Part shown: positions 8,501 through 17,200 of the stretch, piece after piece
Layout of the letters: each line of letters starts with the position of its first letter
How positions within the stretch are numbered: position 1 is the stretch's first letter
From: Desulfobacula sp.
GTDB taxonomy: Bacteria; Desulfobacterota; Desulfobacteria; Desulfobacterales; Desulfobacteraceae
Reading direction: 5' to 3'
Assembly (NCBI GenBank): GCA_027858355.1
Contig: JAQICW010000684.1
Location: 1 to 28,933, forward strand
DNA length: 28,933 nucleotides
The notes under the pieces: generated by a model
What the model was told of the DNA's origin: nothing
Databases searched by the model: none
Seen by the model: the letters and a program-made list of their open reading frames with translations, nothing else
Program-made: the position numbers and the translations under genes

Positions 8501-8837
8501 CATTGATGATTGAGGGAAGCAGGGTAAGTCTTGAGGCATGGGCAAAGTCTCCCTGCCCGGTTATGTTCAGACGATTAATGTTCTGGCGGGCAATATCTGT
8601 ATTTGAACATATATAGACGATATCTATACGTTCGATATGATCCCACATATGCTCGATTGCTTTGGCAATGACACCTCTGGCGACCAATGTTTTTCCAAGG
8701 CCCACTTCATCCGCGACCAGAAACCGATTGCTACTTTCTTTGGAATGGTAAAGACGATCAAAGACATACTCAACTGTATCACGTTGGAAGGGCTTTAAAC
8801 CATCAAGGATTTTCTGTATATCGGGTCGAATTGTCAT
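5574..8837 (-). CDS. Large SF2 (DEAD/SNF2-like) helicase of the DUF6361-PLD unit
   Basis: A 1087-aa ATP-dependent nucleic-acid translocase. The Walker A is ADEVGLGKT (42-50), the Walker B is LDEFQRF (267-273, DEFQ in place of DEAH), and motif III is LLSATPY (304-310). The second RecA lobe carries STSVGQEGLDF and QREGRIHR (952-959), the arginine-finger motif VI. A long region between the lobes (about 330-870) has no domain I recognise. The ATG overlaps the stop of the PLD-like gene as ATGA, so the two are translationally coupled and likely form a complex. It is the last gene of its unit, and repeats and the tRNA fragment follow. Helicase/PLD/DUF6361 neighbourhoods are typical of defence islands, and the role here is inferred from that. 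Confidence 0.85.
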   Translation of the reverse strand: MTIRPDIQKILDGLKPFQRDTVEYVFDRLYHSKESSNRFLVADEVGLGKTLVARGVIAKAIEHMWDHIERIDIVYICSNTDIARQNINRLNITGQGDFAHASRLTLLPSIINGFDHKLNFVSFTPGTSFDLKSSTGIQQERALLFHLLKKGWDLPNIPASNVLQCDVTDKDRWRTTLKKYEPGLNIDKNIVDAYFAELNQYIAHEKQKDLPDIRSRFFDLCTRFSYYQQHKNIPYEKIRARNKIIGELRAILARTCLKALEPDLVILDEFQRFKHLLNNDSDAGLLAQELFNYSDEDTDVRTILLSATPYKMYTLYEESGEEDHYQDFLATLEFLEDNPHNTSGIKLLIEEYRREMYRYGNSDSIRLPILKQKLEKALRRTMVRTERVASTPGQDDMLKEISDRDLVIPPSEIKAFLTMQKISGMLGMGDVIEYWKSAPYLLNFMDHYKLKEKFVKQIQESSNSQFTKAIQNSSDAFLSWKDIQSYQQVDPGNARLRKLIKELLDDGGWRLLWSPPSLPYYELEGPFENFERKNLTKRLIFSSWTVVPKVLAAILSYEVERRMYQSFEENPLNTSEERKKRRPLLRFAFSNERLTGLPVLGLLYPSFSLARLGDPLTFIKNRSTETTETLKSSTLLSIIAEHIDKKLSQISDGDEHSEREDESWYWAAPILLDIQEDKAAAERWLKQWGLPQIWSGRSKDISEEGDDSRWADHVEYAASLLNGTNIPLGKRPKDLSWVLAQMALAGPAVTSLRALCRISGGLKNCSGNSIRNEAGRIAWGFRKVFNRPEIMALIRGINRKLPYWRSALEYCVHGGLQAVLDEYTHILQEFLGVNDHPPDKVIKEVGLTITSALSLTTSRVEMDDISFQNLNNNIQIQRRSMRNHFALRFGIQKSDDGSETTREDHVRVAFNSPFWPFVLVSTSVGQEGLDFHPYCHALFHWNLPSNPVDMEQREGRIHRYKGHAVRKNIAKIYANRLNGNHHPDPWAEMFEIARKEHWESSRGLIPFWSFPIEDGACIERHVPTLPLSRDIEKLQALKKSLVIYRMVFGQTRQEDMIEYLLSKIADADVSDISKLLQIHLGPPIYIP

Positions 8838-10684
8838 AAAATCATCTCACTGCGGATTTGCCAGATAGATTCCCATACCTGCATGAATCCTTTCGGAAAT
8901 AAATTCTGTCCTTCATCTGTTTTGCATAGATCTTCAACAAGGCGATTGATTCTATCCAGTTTTTCCGGATTTTGAGCCAACGCCTTCATCAGCGATTCAA
9001 GGAGCGGAATTCCGGTGAACGTACTTTCTGAAAACGTTCCTACATTACCGAGGTGACGGTGAATGTTTATTAACTTATTAATGGACACTGACTGATCAGC
9101 CAAGAGCAGTAAGAGCAGACGTAAAACCTGTGATTTATTTTCAAGTAGAGACCGCAGAAGCTTTTGCAGACGATCTTTCGGTTCTCCAATAAGTTTAAGT
9201 TTTGTAACAAATCGTTCCGTGCAGGTTTGGCCATCTTTTGTGCATTCAAGTTCAAAGGCAAAAAAAGCGGTAATTGCACCCAATGAGATCTTACCGAAAC
9301 TCAATTTCTGACCTGGATAGAATGTACTTAGTAATGCACGGTTATAAGAGAGTGTAATCGGCCAACAACGTATTTTTACGTTCGGGTTTAAGGACATATT
9401 CTTTTCCGGGTCTGTTTTTATCTCCAATTGAAACTCCTGGGCACTCTCAATTGGTACATATTCAGCGCAGAGACTGCCTGATATTAGCACCAAGCGAACC
9501 TCCCTTAAACTCTTTTCCAGTTCCACTTGTATCGGGTCAGTAGATGACAGTTCCTCTTGAACCTTATACTCCTGAAGCAAATCAGCAAAACTTGTATTAT
9601 TACCCTCCTGATCAAGTAATTTATCAATTCCCAGATCAACTAATCTACCCCGAAGGCAGACAAGAAATTCTACATTTGTATTGAAGGCTGCATCAGTAGC
9701 GTTAGCCGAGCCGGTCCACACATTAGCCTTCCACCCATCATCCATGACAAATAGCTTAGCGTGTAACCCTGAGAGCAATGGTGTGTCTTTGCCTTCCGTC
9801 GTCTCATTTTCAGATTCTTCGCTTTCAGCGTCTCGACTTAAGGTAAAAACCTTTCCATACAGTTGTAGTGTTTCTTTATTAATCTTTTCCAATGACTCCT
9901 GAAGAGAAATAATGACACAATTTCTTCTCTGCTTGATCAGGTTTTCAACAAATTTATCAGAAAGAAATGGCGACATGGCCAGCATCCGTCGTTTGTGAGC
10001 ACCGAATGTAAAATTTTTATACCCCGATATGCCAATTGGATGAAAAGAAAGTTTTTCTATGCCCTCTGGAGGCTCAAAGAGAACTCGTCGAGCTTCATAT
10101 TGCATCTGCTCGACCTTATTGATGGTTGCCTGATCTGGGGATGTTATTGACAGACTGGGCAACTGCTGAATAAAATCACCAATTGGGTTGTTGATCCCGT
10201 ATGCATTAACTCTTTTCGAAAGAAGTCCGTCAAGTACAAGCACTGTGTCCCACGATTTATCAAAAGTAAGGTTACGACTGAGACAAATAAATCGATAATG
10301 TATTGGCTCGGTTTCATGAGTATAACGTATGAGCCAAATCTTGGGATGAAATACACCGTTAGAAGTTGGCGGCAGTACTTCATAAACTGAATTTTCAAGA
10401 TAGGCAAAGATACGTTCCTGCTTTCTAGGTACAGATATCTGCCCAGCTTGACAGAATATGCTAATCTTGTCGGCATTTCGCCTCACAGACTCAAGAAGAG
10501 CCAGAGGATCTGAAGTGATATTGCCTGAATCTTCCTCCCAGTCAAAAAAGGTGAAAGCCAGAGGAGTAGTAAGGAGGGCATGAAGATCGAGCGAAAAGGT
10601 GCACCCGATGGCATGATCGAGCATATACCCAGCTGGAGGACGGAGGGTTTCTAATAGCAGGCTGCGATCTTGTGGATTAAGCAA
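8834..10684 (-). CDS. Phospholipase D-like nuclease-family protein
   Basis: A 616-aa protein with two HKD-like half sites. The first is HPKIWLI (His113, Lys115) with SRN at 136-138. The second is HAKLFVMDDG (His308, Lys310) with GSAN at 325-328. PLD-fold proteins beside helicases in defence loci (DrmC, DpdK) are usually taken to be nucleases. The first site has SRN where GSxN is usual, so one half may be degenerate. I place the start at a TTG (10684) with GGAGG 9 bases upstream, overlapping the DUF6361 stop by 8 bases. The frame is open to an ATG at 10780, but that would overlap the upstream gene by 104 bases, and the residues there are just its shadow. The stop overlaps the helicase start. 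About 250 C-terminal residues are unassigned. Confidence 0.8.
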   Translation of the reverse strand: MLNPQDRSLLLETLRPPAGYMLDHAIGCTFSLDLHALLTTPLAFTFFDWEEDSGNITSDPLALLESVRRNADKISIFCQAGQISVPRKQERIFAYLENSVYEVLPPTSNGVFHPKIWLIRYTHETEPIHYRFICLSRNLTFDKSWDTVLVLDGLLSKRVNAYGINNPIGDFIQQLPSLSITSPDQATINKVEQMQYEARRVLFEPPEGIEKLSFHPIGISGYKNFTFGAHKRRMLAMSPFLSDKFVENLIKQRRNCVIISLQESLEKINKETLQLYGKVFTLSRDAESEESENETTEGKDTPLLSGLHAKLFVMDDGWKANVWTGSANATDAAFNTNVEFLVCLRGRLVDLGIDKLLDQEGNNTSFADLLQEYKVQEELSSTDPIQVELEKSLREVRLVLISGSLCAEYVPIESAQEFQLEIKTDPEKNMSLNPNVKIRCWPITLSYNRALLSTFYPGQKLSFGKISLGAITAFFAFELECTKDGQTCTERFVTKLKLIGEPKDRLQKLLRSLLENKSQVLRLLLLLLADQSVSINKLINIHRHLGNVGTFSESTFTGIPLLESLMKALAQNPEKLDRINRLVEDLCKTDEGQNLFPKGFMQVWESIWQIRSEMIL

Positions 10685-11915
10685 TTTTATATTCCTCCGT
10701 ATAGGCTTTCTGGATATCGGCAAGTATGGTTTGCACCGTACTCCACCGATAATCAAGCCTGTTGGTACCAGCTGCTCCACCCCACAATTCGAGCGCTCTT
10801 TGATTAAAGAGTCTAGCTTGACCTCTTTTCAAAAAGTGCTCTCGATTACGTATAAAACTTTCAGTCTGATGATTATCGAGAAGTTTTTGCGGGTCATCAA
10901 TAGTAAAAATCAAATCAAACCATGTGTCTATAAATGTTTTGGTTGGCCTGGGGATACGTGAATTTATAGAATAGGCAATTTCCCAGAATTCCTTTAGATC
11001 CCATTGACGAAGAGTTTCTTGGCGAGATTGAATTAGCACAACCCACTCTGTAAATTTATTATTGTATTCAAGAATTCTTTCCTCGTGATCAGAAGTTTTT
11101 GCCAGTAAATGGTTATAGAGCAGAGCAGCACCATGAATAGTTTCAGAAAAATTCTGAGCATGTTGTAACGGTTTTCGATATCTGCTGGACAACTCACCAA
11201 CTTGTGGATGTTCCCATGGAAACTGAACTGACTTGCTGGATTTTCCCTGATCTACCAAAAAGGCAAGAAAAGTACCGGGGGCATTATGCATTATTCTTTC
11301 CCTTAAATAACTTGCTTCTTCGCTGGTTAAGCTAAGAGAAGTTTCCACATAGGGAAAATACTTAGGGCAAGGTGGTAATCCCGGATGCCAATTTTGCAGA
11401 TTTCTACCCATTTCGATAGAGTCTTCACTGCTTCTCATAGTGAGGGGTTTAGGAGGACCGTGTACATGGAGGGCATGATTGTATTGATCCTGTGAACCAT
11501 TACACATTCTAATTCCCCAAGCGGATAGACCATTCCAGTATATGCTGCAGGGCAGACTTTTTAAAGTTTTACGGGCGTCAATGCCAATTATCCCCTCTGG
11601 TTCATTCGACTTCGCAAGATAGTTTATCAGGCTAATTTCTTCATTTCTGAGTCGTTTAGCAATATCCTCCTTACCAGATGCCTTATTTGATCTCAGGCGT
11701 TTTTCAATAGTTAGATAAATCCAGGGTACAAAGAAAAAATAACGTGCACGTGTCTGGATTGTAGATGTCCCAGGAAAAAGCAGGTCTGCAAAAGAATCTC
11801 TGACAGTACCAATACCTAATTCATCACGCGTATCCCTATCACCAAGGGCATTTACCAGCTCAAGAACCTCATTTCGTTCAGATTCTGAATAATCAAGCCA
11901 AGAAAAAAAGGACAT
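10677..11915 (-). CDS. DUF6361 family protein
   Basis: A 412-aa soluble protein. The stretch LFPGTSTIQTRARYFFFVPW (47-66) is the signature I associate with DUF6361, a family of unknown function often encoded beside PLD-like and helicase genes. It is the first long gene of the three-gene unit. The ATG at 11915 has no Shine-Dalgarno of its own. It starts 2 bases after the stop of a 32-codon ORF that does, which suggests translation by re-initiation. No catalytic motif is apparent. Sensor or scaffold are possible roles, but neither is shown by the sequence. Confidence 0.75.
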   Translation of the reverse strand: MSFFSWLDYSESERNEVLELVNALGDRDTRDELGIGTVRDSFADLLFPGTSTIQTRARYFFFVPWIYLTIEKRLRSNKASGKEDIAKRLRNEEISLINYLAKSNEPEGIIGIDARKTLKSLPCSIYWNGLSAWGIRMCNGSQDQYNHALHVHGPPKPLTMRSSEDSIEMGRNLQNWHPGLPPCPKYFPYVETSLSLTSEEASYLRERIMHNAPGTFLAFLVDQGKSSKSVQFPWEHPQVGELSSRYRKPLQHAQNFSETIHGAALLYNHLLAKTSDHEERILEYNNKFTEWVVLIQSRQETLRQWDLKEFWEIAYSINSRIPRPTKTFIDTWFDLIFTIDDPQKLLDNHQTESFIRNREHFLKRGQARLFNQRALELWGGAAGTNRLDYRWSTVQTILADIQKAYTEEYKIA

Positions 11916-11917
11916 AT

Positions 11918-12016
11918 CTATACATATCGCATTTCTTTGTTAATAAAACAAATAGAACTTACTCTAAAAATGTAATCGAGAGGCTCACCCTTGTCTAACA
12001 AATCATTGTCTTCCAT
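11918..12016 (-). CDS. 32-aa leader ORF upstream of the DUF6361 gene
   Basis: ATG at 12016 with AAGAGG about 6 bases upstream, ending in TAG at 11918. The acidic peptide begins MEDNDLLDKGEPLDYIFRV. The TAG is only 2 bases before the DUF6361 ATG, which lacks its own ribosome binding site. The ORF may therefore encode a small component, or serve mainly to load ribosomes for the downstream genes. The AT-rich stretch just upstream (12040-12075) may hold the promoter, but I see no clear -35/-10 pair. Confidence 0.5.
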   Translation of the reverse strand: MEDNDLLDKGEPLDYIFRVSSICFINKEMRYV

Positions 12017-12072
12017 ATGCACCTCTTATACGTGTCCTCTTAAAAGTGTTACAATATTTTAAATATTATGTA

Positions 12073-12759
12073 TTAATAACCAAAATTAAAATTTTCAGGG
12101 ATATCTGTAATATAGGCCTGGTTAAAAGGAAGATCCCCGTGTACCTTTAAAAATCCATGAGTGTTAAGCGTAAGAAAATTTACATCAGTCATTTTACGAT
12201 TTAAAGAAAATTGCCAACCATGTAATAATATTTTTGGTCCTTTGTAATGGCATCCAACATTTCCCATTTCTTGAATATGTGGAATTATACGCTCTTCTAT
12301 CCATTTAACTTTCATTTCATTCTCAATCACATATTGTCGGACTGATTGTGGCATATTTTGAATAAACTCACCGCGATAAACCATGTCCGTTATAAACCGA
12401 GCAATACCTTTTCGTTTATATCCAAATTGGTCAATGCCTCCAGAAATACCCTCTCCACCATTTGTTTTGTTTAATAATAGGCCGTCTCCAAGATCTTTTC
12501 GACCTATCTTTTGTATAAACCTGGTTTCGAGAGCTAATGCTTTTGATTCTTCTAAATTTTTTGCTATTATTTCAATTATAACCCCTTCTCCGAAATTAAG
12601 CCTTCTTATCATATTGAGTTTGGGATTTCTGGTATTTGATTTTCTTGCCTCATTAAGATGCGCTGTTGAACGATGATTCTTTCCTTTACCAATATAGAAC
12701 GGGACATCTGTCAATTTGTCCTTATATTGATAAACATAAAAAATCTTTTTTATTTTCAT
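12073..12759 (-). CDS. GIY-YIG nuclease-domain protein
   Basis: A 228-aa protein. The N-terminal 110 residues form a GIY-YIG endonuclease domain: YVY (8-10), YIGKGKNHR (22-30) with Arg30, His34, Glu78 in ALALE, and LNKTNGGEG (96-104). This matches the LEM-3-like subgroup. Catalytic residues appear intact, so nuclease activity is plausible. Residues 110-228 match nothing I recognise and may bind DNA. ATG at 12759 follows a weak GGGA/AAGG stretch. It stands alone, with 111 bases before it and 56 bases after it to the 32-codon ORF. It could be a cargo nuclease or a homing-type insertion between the two helicase units rather than a component of either. Confidence 0.78.
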   Translation of the reverse strand: MKIKKIFYVYQYKDKLTDVPFYIGKGKNHRSTAHLNEARKSNTRNPKLNMIRRLNFGEGVIIEIIAKNLEESKALALETRFIQKIGRKDLGDGLLLNKTNGGEGISGGIDQFGYKRKGIARFITDMVYRGEFIQNMPQSVRQYVIENEMKVKWIEERIIPHIQEMGNVGCHYKGPKILLHGWQFSLNRKMTDVNFLTLNTHGFLKVHGDLPFNQAYITDIPENFNFGY

Positions 12760-12870
12760 CCTTTTTCCCTTTTGTGCAATCGAATTGAGATGTTCCTACA
12801 TGTGCAGATAATACTTTTTAGGATTTATTTTCTATTCTTGTTCTTTATTTGAAAGTAAGCAAATAATAAT

Positions 12871-14277
12871 TTAACACATTTCCTTACCAATAAATCGATT
12901 CTCATAATCAAAATTTTCTTTTTCCATATTAATATCCTCTATTTCATTTTCAGGAATAACAGTACCAATTTCATCAGAGGAGAAACTTAAGCCATAAGCA
13001 ACTGCAAGTCGGTCGTATTCTTCGTGTGAAAGATCTGGTGCTTCTAATTGATCAGGCTTCGGTATCTTTTTAATAATGAAATCACTTGTGTCTGTGCGGG
13101 CTTTTGCAATTCTAGAACCAAGCTTTTTTATCATTGTTTTGTATGAAGGCAATCTTCCGCCACCTCCACAAATAAAAACAGGAAGACCTTTTTCCCAAGC
13201 AGTAGCATTAGGAGCGCGTTTTTGCTTCGTTGTTCGGAGTATTTCACCAATTGTTGCAGAGCTCTTTTTAAAAAATTTATTGTCTATTTCAGAAAGGTCA
13301 TTGCTATCCAGTTCAATTTCATAAAATGCCAAGTCGGGCAATGGCATTGTGGGATCAATAGATCTTTTTTCCTTTAATAAGTTTTGCAGATTGTTTTTTA
13401 AAGCCTGTATTCTACAATTGTGAAGTGCCATTGTGCCATGGTTTTCAACTCTTGTTTCAAGAAGAGGGAAAATATCTTCGTCATCATTACTATGTATAAT
13501 AAAAGTGGCAGTATCCAGAGTAGATGCTCCGATATCAACTAAAAGATGCAATCCTCTTGTACGCTGCGGAGAGCGGACATATCCAACAACTTCCATAATA
13601 ACTTCAGGATGAGTATTGATATAATCAGAAGATAACCAAAGAGATCCATTAGCATTTAGATCAATTGTATTCACTTCTTTCAGTCTTTTTTTCACTTCTC
13701 TTATAGTAATTGGTTCTTTACTCCGGGAAATTCTCCAAGATGCCATAATCACTGCTTGGAATCTACTTCTTATTTTTTTAGTGTTATAACTTTCTGATGG
13801 AATCCCTAAATTAATATGCCAATAAATATGTTTATTTCTATAAATAGCTTCAGTGTGCTCCAAAAACCAAAGGCGAGCCTTTTGAATTACCAGTGCAATA
13901 TATCCCGTTGTAAGTTCTATGTTTGTAATACTTTGAGAAGCGGTTTTTGATTTGAAAATAACTTTAAATGAATTCTCCATGAAATCAATTTTTAAATTGG
14001 CATATGAAAATTTTTGTTTTGCCAGATTTAATTCACCATTACTACTGATAAAAATCTTTGTCGGAATAAGATAATTGTTTCCTGAACATGCAAATGAATC
14101 AAAAGGAACAGCATATGCAATATGTAGAACAGAATCTTGAATCACTACCTTTGATGATGATGTGCCAAAATCAAAGCCAATAACAATATCACTTTCACCA
14201 TCAGGGTATCCGTTGTGTAATTGGGCATCTCCAGCATCTTCTTTCTTCTCTTGATCTATTTCTACCTTTTTTTCCAT
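12871..14277 (-). CDS. Hsp70/actin-like ATPase-fold protein
   Basis: A 468-aa protein with the five-motif plan of the Hsp70/actin superfamily: phosphate 1 GFDFGTSSS (34-42), LGIPSES (157-163), phosphate 2 VDIGASTLDTA (247-257), and the adenosine-type glycine loop CGGGGRLPS (370-378). A charged 30-residue N-terminal tail precedes the fold. The length leaves no room for an Hsp70 substrate-binding domain, so it is more likely a nucleotide-driven switch or polymerising/regulatory protein than a chaperone. It lies 18 bases after the SNF2 helicase stop, with GGGAAT before the ATG, and is the last gene of the multi-helicase operon. A work-together role with the SNF2 helicase is inferred from that tight pairing. 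Confidence 0.8.
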   Translation of the reverse strand: MEKKVEIDQEKKEDAGDAQLHNGYPDGESDIVIGFDFGTSSSKVVIQDSVLHIAYAVPFDSFACSGNNYLIPTKIFISSNGELNLAKQKFSYANLKIDFMENSFKVIFKSKTASQSITNIELTTGYIALVIQKARLWFLEHTEAIYRNKHIYWHINLGIPSESYNTKKIRSRFQAVIMASWRISRSKEPITIREVKKRLKEVNTIDLNANGSLWLSSDYINTHPEVIMEVVGYVRSPQRTRGLHLLVDIGASTLDTATFIIHSNDDEDIFPLLETRVENHGTMALHNCRIQALKNNLQNLLKEKRSIDPTMPLPDLAFYEIELDSNDLSEIDNKFFKKSSATIGEILRTTKQKRAPNATAWEKGLPVFICGGGGRLPSYKTMIKKLGSRIAKARTDTSDFIIKKIPKPDQLEAPDLSHEEYDRLAVAYGLSFSSDEIGTVIPENEIEDINMEKENFDYENRFIGKEMC

Positions 14278-14295
14278 GGTATTCCCATTTAGTTG

Positions 14296-17200
14296 TTATT
14301 CAATTCTGATTATTCCAAGACACACTTCCTTATTATGATGTTGTAATTTTCTTCTTTCTTCAATCAATCTTATTTTATCTTTTACCCTGGTCTCCATTTT
14401 TTTTATCAGACCTTTTGTAGGTGCAATCATTTTGAGATTTCCTCTCACCTCATGCTTGCGCAGGACATCATTTAATTTTTCCTGTTGGCGTTCCATATGA
14501 AGTCTCAAAGTTTTTTCTTGAAGGTCAGCCCTATCATTATTTTCATTCTCGAGAAAAGCAATATAATTTGAATATTGTTGTTCAGCAGCATCCATACAAT
14601 CTTCGACAAGAAAAACAATAGATGAAATATCAACTTCATTAGCTGCTGATAACCAATCTTTACCTCTTTGAGCTGAAATGGTCACTATTTGTTCAGCTAT
14701 TTCTTCATTCAGGAAAATAGATTTTTCATCCGTTATTTTAGCATAATAAACCATTCTTTCAATATCTTTTACTCCTTGAATCGTCCAACGCTCAACATAA
14801 AAGATATAGTCTCCCGGCTTGATCGAAGGAATTTCTTTACGATTTAGCCGTATACTCACACTTGGGAAATACACAGTTTCTGACTGACTAATGCTTTTTT
14901 GAATACTTTCGCTTACAAAACGTGTAAGAGGATGGAATTGATTGATGTACTCATATCGACCTTGTCTCATCTGAGGAACCTGATTTTTAAACTGACATTG
15001 GATTGCTTTGTAAGCAGTTTGTAAGATTCTGGTTTGACCTGTCAGATGGTTTGTTTGTATAAAACGTTCAAAATTAAAACGAGCTTCTCCTGATAGTTTA
15101 ATATTAAAAACAAGTTCATCTTCTTGGGTTTGATGAAATTCACATCCTGGGTATTTAGTATTAAAGAAATCCCTTATATAAATCCAAAGATCATGGCCGG
15201 TAATACGACGTCCAAGTTCTTTAGCGGCTTTGACTTGATGTAGAATATAATCTCCATGTGCTATAAGATTATTAGCATTTTCTTCTAGTCGTTTTTCCTC
15301 ATCAATCAAATAGGATAGTGCTTGCTGAGTTTGCGAAATACGAGCCTCTTCCTGATCTGAAGAAAGCCTGCCTTTAAGCAGATCAATGGTAAGTTTTTTT
15401 ATTTCTTCACCTAAAACAGCTTCAAGACCACCCAAAGCATATTCAAAAATACCAAGGCGTTCATATAAACGATTATAAATTCTGGCATCAATAGTATCAG
15501 CATAAAAAAGATTCCAGATAGTTATTGTAGGAGAAGGCTGGCCAAGGCGGTCAATACGACCAATACGCTGTTCCACTTTCATTGGATTCCAAGGCAGATC
15601 ATAGTTAACTACAACTCTGGAAAATTGAAGATCAACACCTTCGCTTGCAACTTCAGAGGCTAAAAGGATATTAGGTCCTTTTGGATCTTTAAATTTTTCC
15701 ATTATTTCGTATTTGTCTACTGATCCCCCACCCATCACCACTAAACTATCAATATTTTCAGATGCCAATCGTTCATGAAGATAGTTGAGTGTCGGTCTGA
15801 AATAGGCAAAAATTACTATTTTTTCTTTTGGATATTCTTTGAGGTATCGTTTCAATTCTGAACTTAAACGCTTGTATTTTGAGTCATTTTCCCACAGCTC
15901 ACTTAGATCGCCCAATTCATCAGAACAGTCAAGAATCCTTTGAACCAAGGGTCCAATGTCTATATTATCTTCCTGGTCATCTCCTAAATCTTCATACATC
16001 TGATCATATTTAATTTTTTTTTGTTGCCATTCCCGAAGTGCAGCTGGCATTGAACTTGATATCTGACGTTGAGGAGTCACTAATAAAAATCCTTCATGAG
16101 CATCACTTTCAAGACAATAGTCACGAACTAATTCGGTTACCCGCTTGTAAAATTCTGCCTCCACAGACGTCAAATCAACAATTTCTGGAATAGCCTGTCT
16201 TATAACCTTCCACTCAGTAACTTCTCGTTTTCTAGTTCTAGTAACGGCATGTCCTAAAAGATTAATGTTTTCAAGACGGTGAGCAAGTTGGCTTCTGTAA
16301 GAATTATTATTCAGGTCATCGTTGCTTGGAGGATTATCTAAAATAGCATGCAATTGACGATTGTTGCTAAGCAGCATGTGTGTTGCTGCTTCTTCAAGCT
16401 GCTTAAGAAACAACTCAATATCAACATTTTCATTTAAAATCATATCTCTGGCTTGAATTAATGGTGCATTTGCCTGAAGAATATCATCAAAAACATGAAT
16501 TTGGTTAAAGGAATCCTCATCTACAATATTAAGCAGGTGATAAAGGTCCTGACTCTTCAAATGAATAGGAGTCGCAGATAACAAAACAACATGGGCTGTC
16601 ACATCTCGAAGCAACCGTCCAAGTTTTGATGTCATACTGTGAGGATTGCGAAGATAATGAGCCTCATCAATGATCAAAAGATCCAACAATGGGTCATCAT
16701 GGGCATTTTCATTAAGAAAATTTGCAAGCTTAACAGATGTTTTATTAGCAATAACAGGATCATCTTCCCAGCCACGATTTGGTCTAAGGCCCTGCATGCT
16801 TGCAACAATAGCAAAGTCGTTTAAGTCTCCAGATCTATATTCTATAAGGGTTTGTAAAGTTTCTGCAGTATCAACGATTCTTGCTTTAATTCCAAAACGG
16901 TGCTGCAATTCCAATTTCCACTTTTCTCTGAGCATAGCCGGGCAAAGAACCATTAACCGTCTGGTATCATACCTGCTGCGTAGTTCAGTCCAGATGAGTC
17001 CTGCCTCAATGGTTTTCCCTAAACCAACCTCATCAGCAATTAAAATCCCACCACTTGGTGATTCCAAAAAATTTAATACGGGTTTAAATTGATAAGGATA
17101 AAAGTCAGTATTTGTTGTTTCCATACTATAAATAAGATCAGCCAGGCGGCCACTTAATCTGATATGAGTTATAGCACCACGCAAATCCCGGGCTCTGCCG

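Noticed and set aside
10685..10780. Longer N-terminus of the PLD-like protein from the ATG at 10780
   Set aside because: It would overlap the DUF6361 gene by 104 bases with no ribosome binding site; a TTG with GGAGG sits at the gene junction.
16670..17092. Plus-strand 140-codon ORF
   Set aside because: Antisense to the Walker A to DEAH region of the SNF2 helicase, which is fully conserved on the minus strand.
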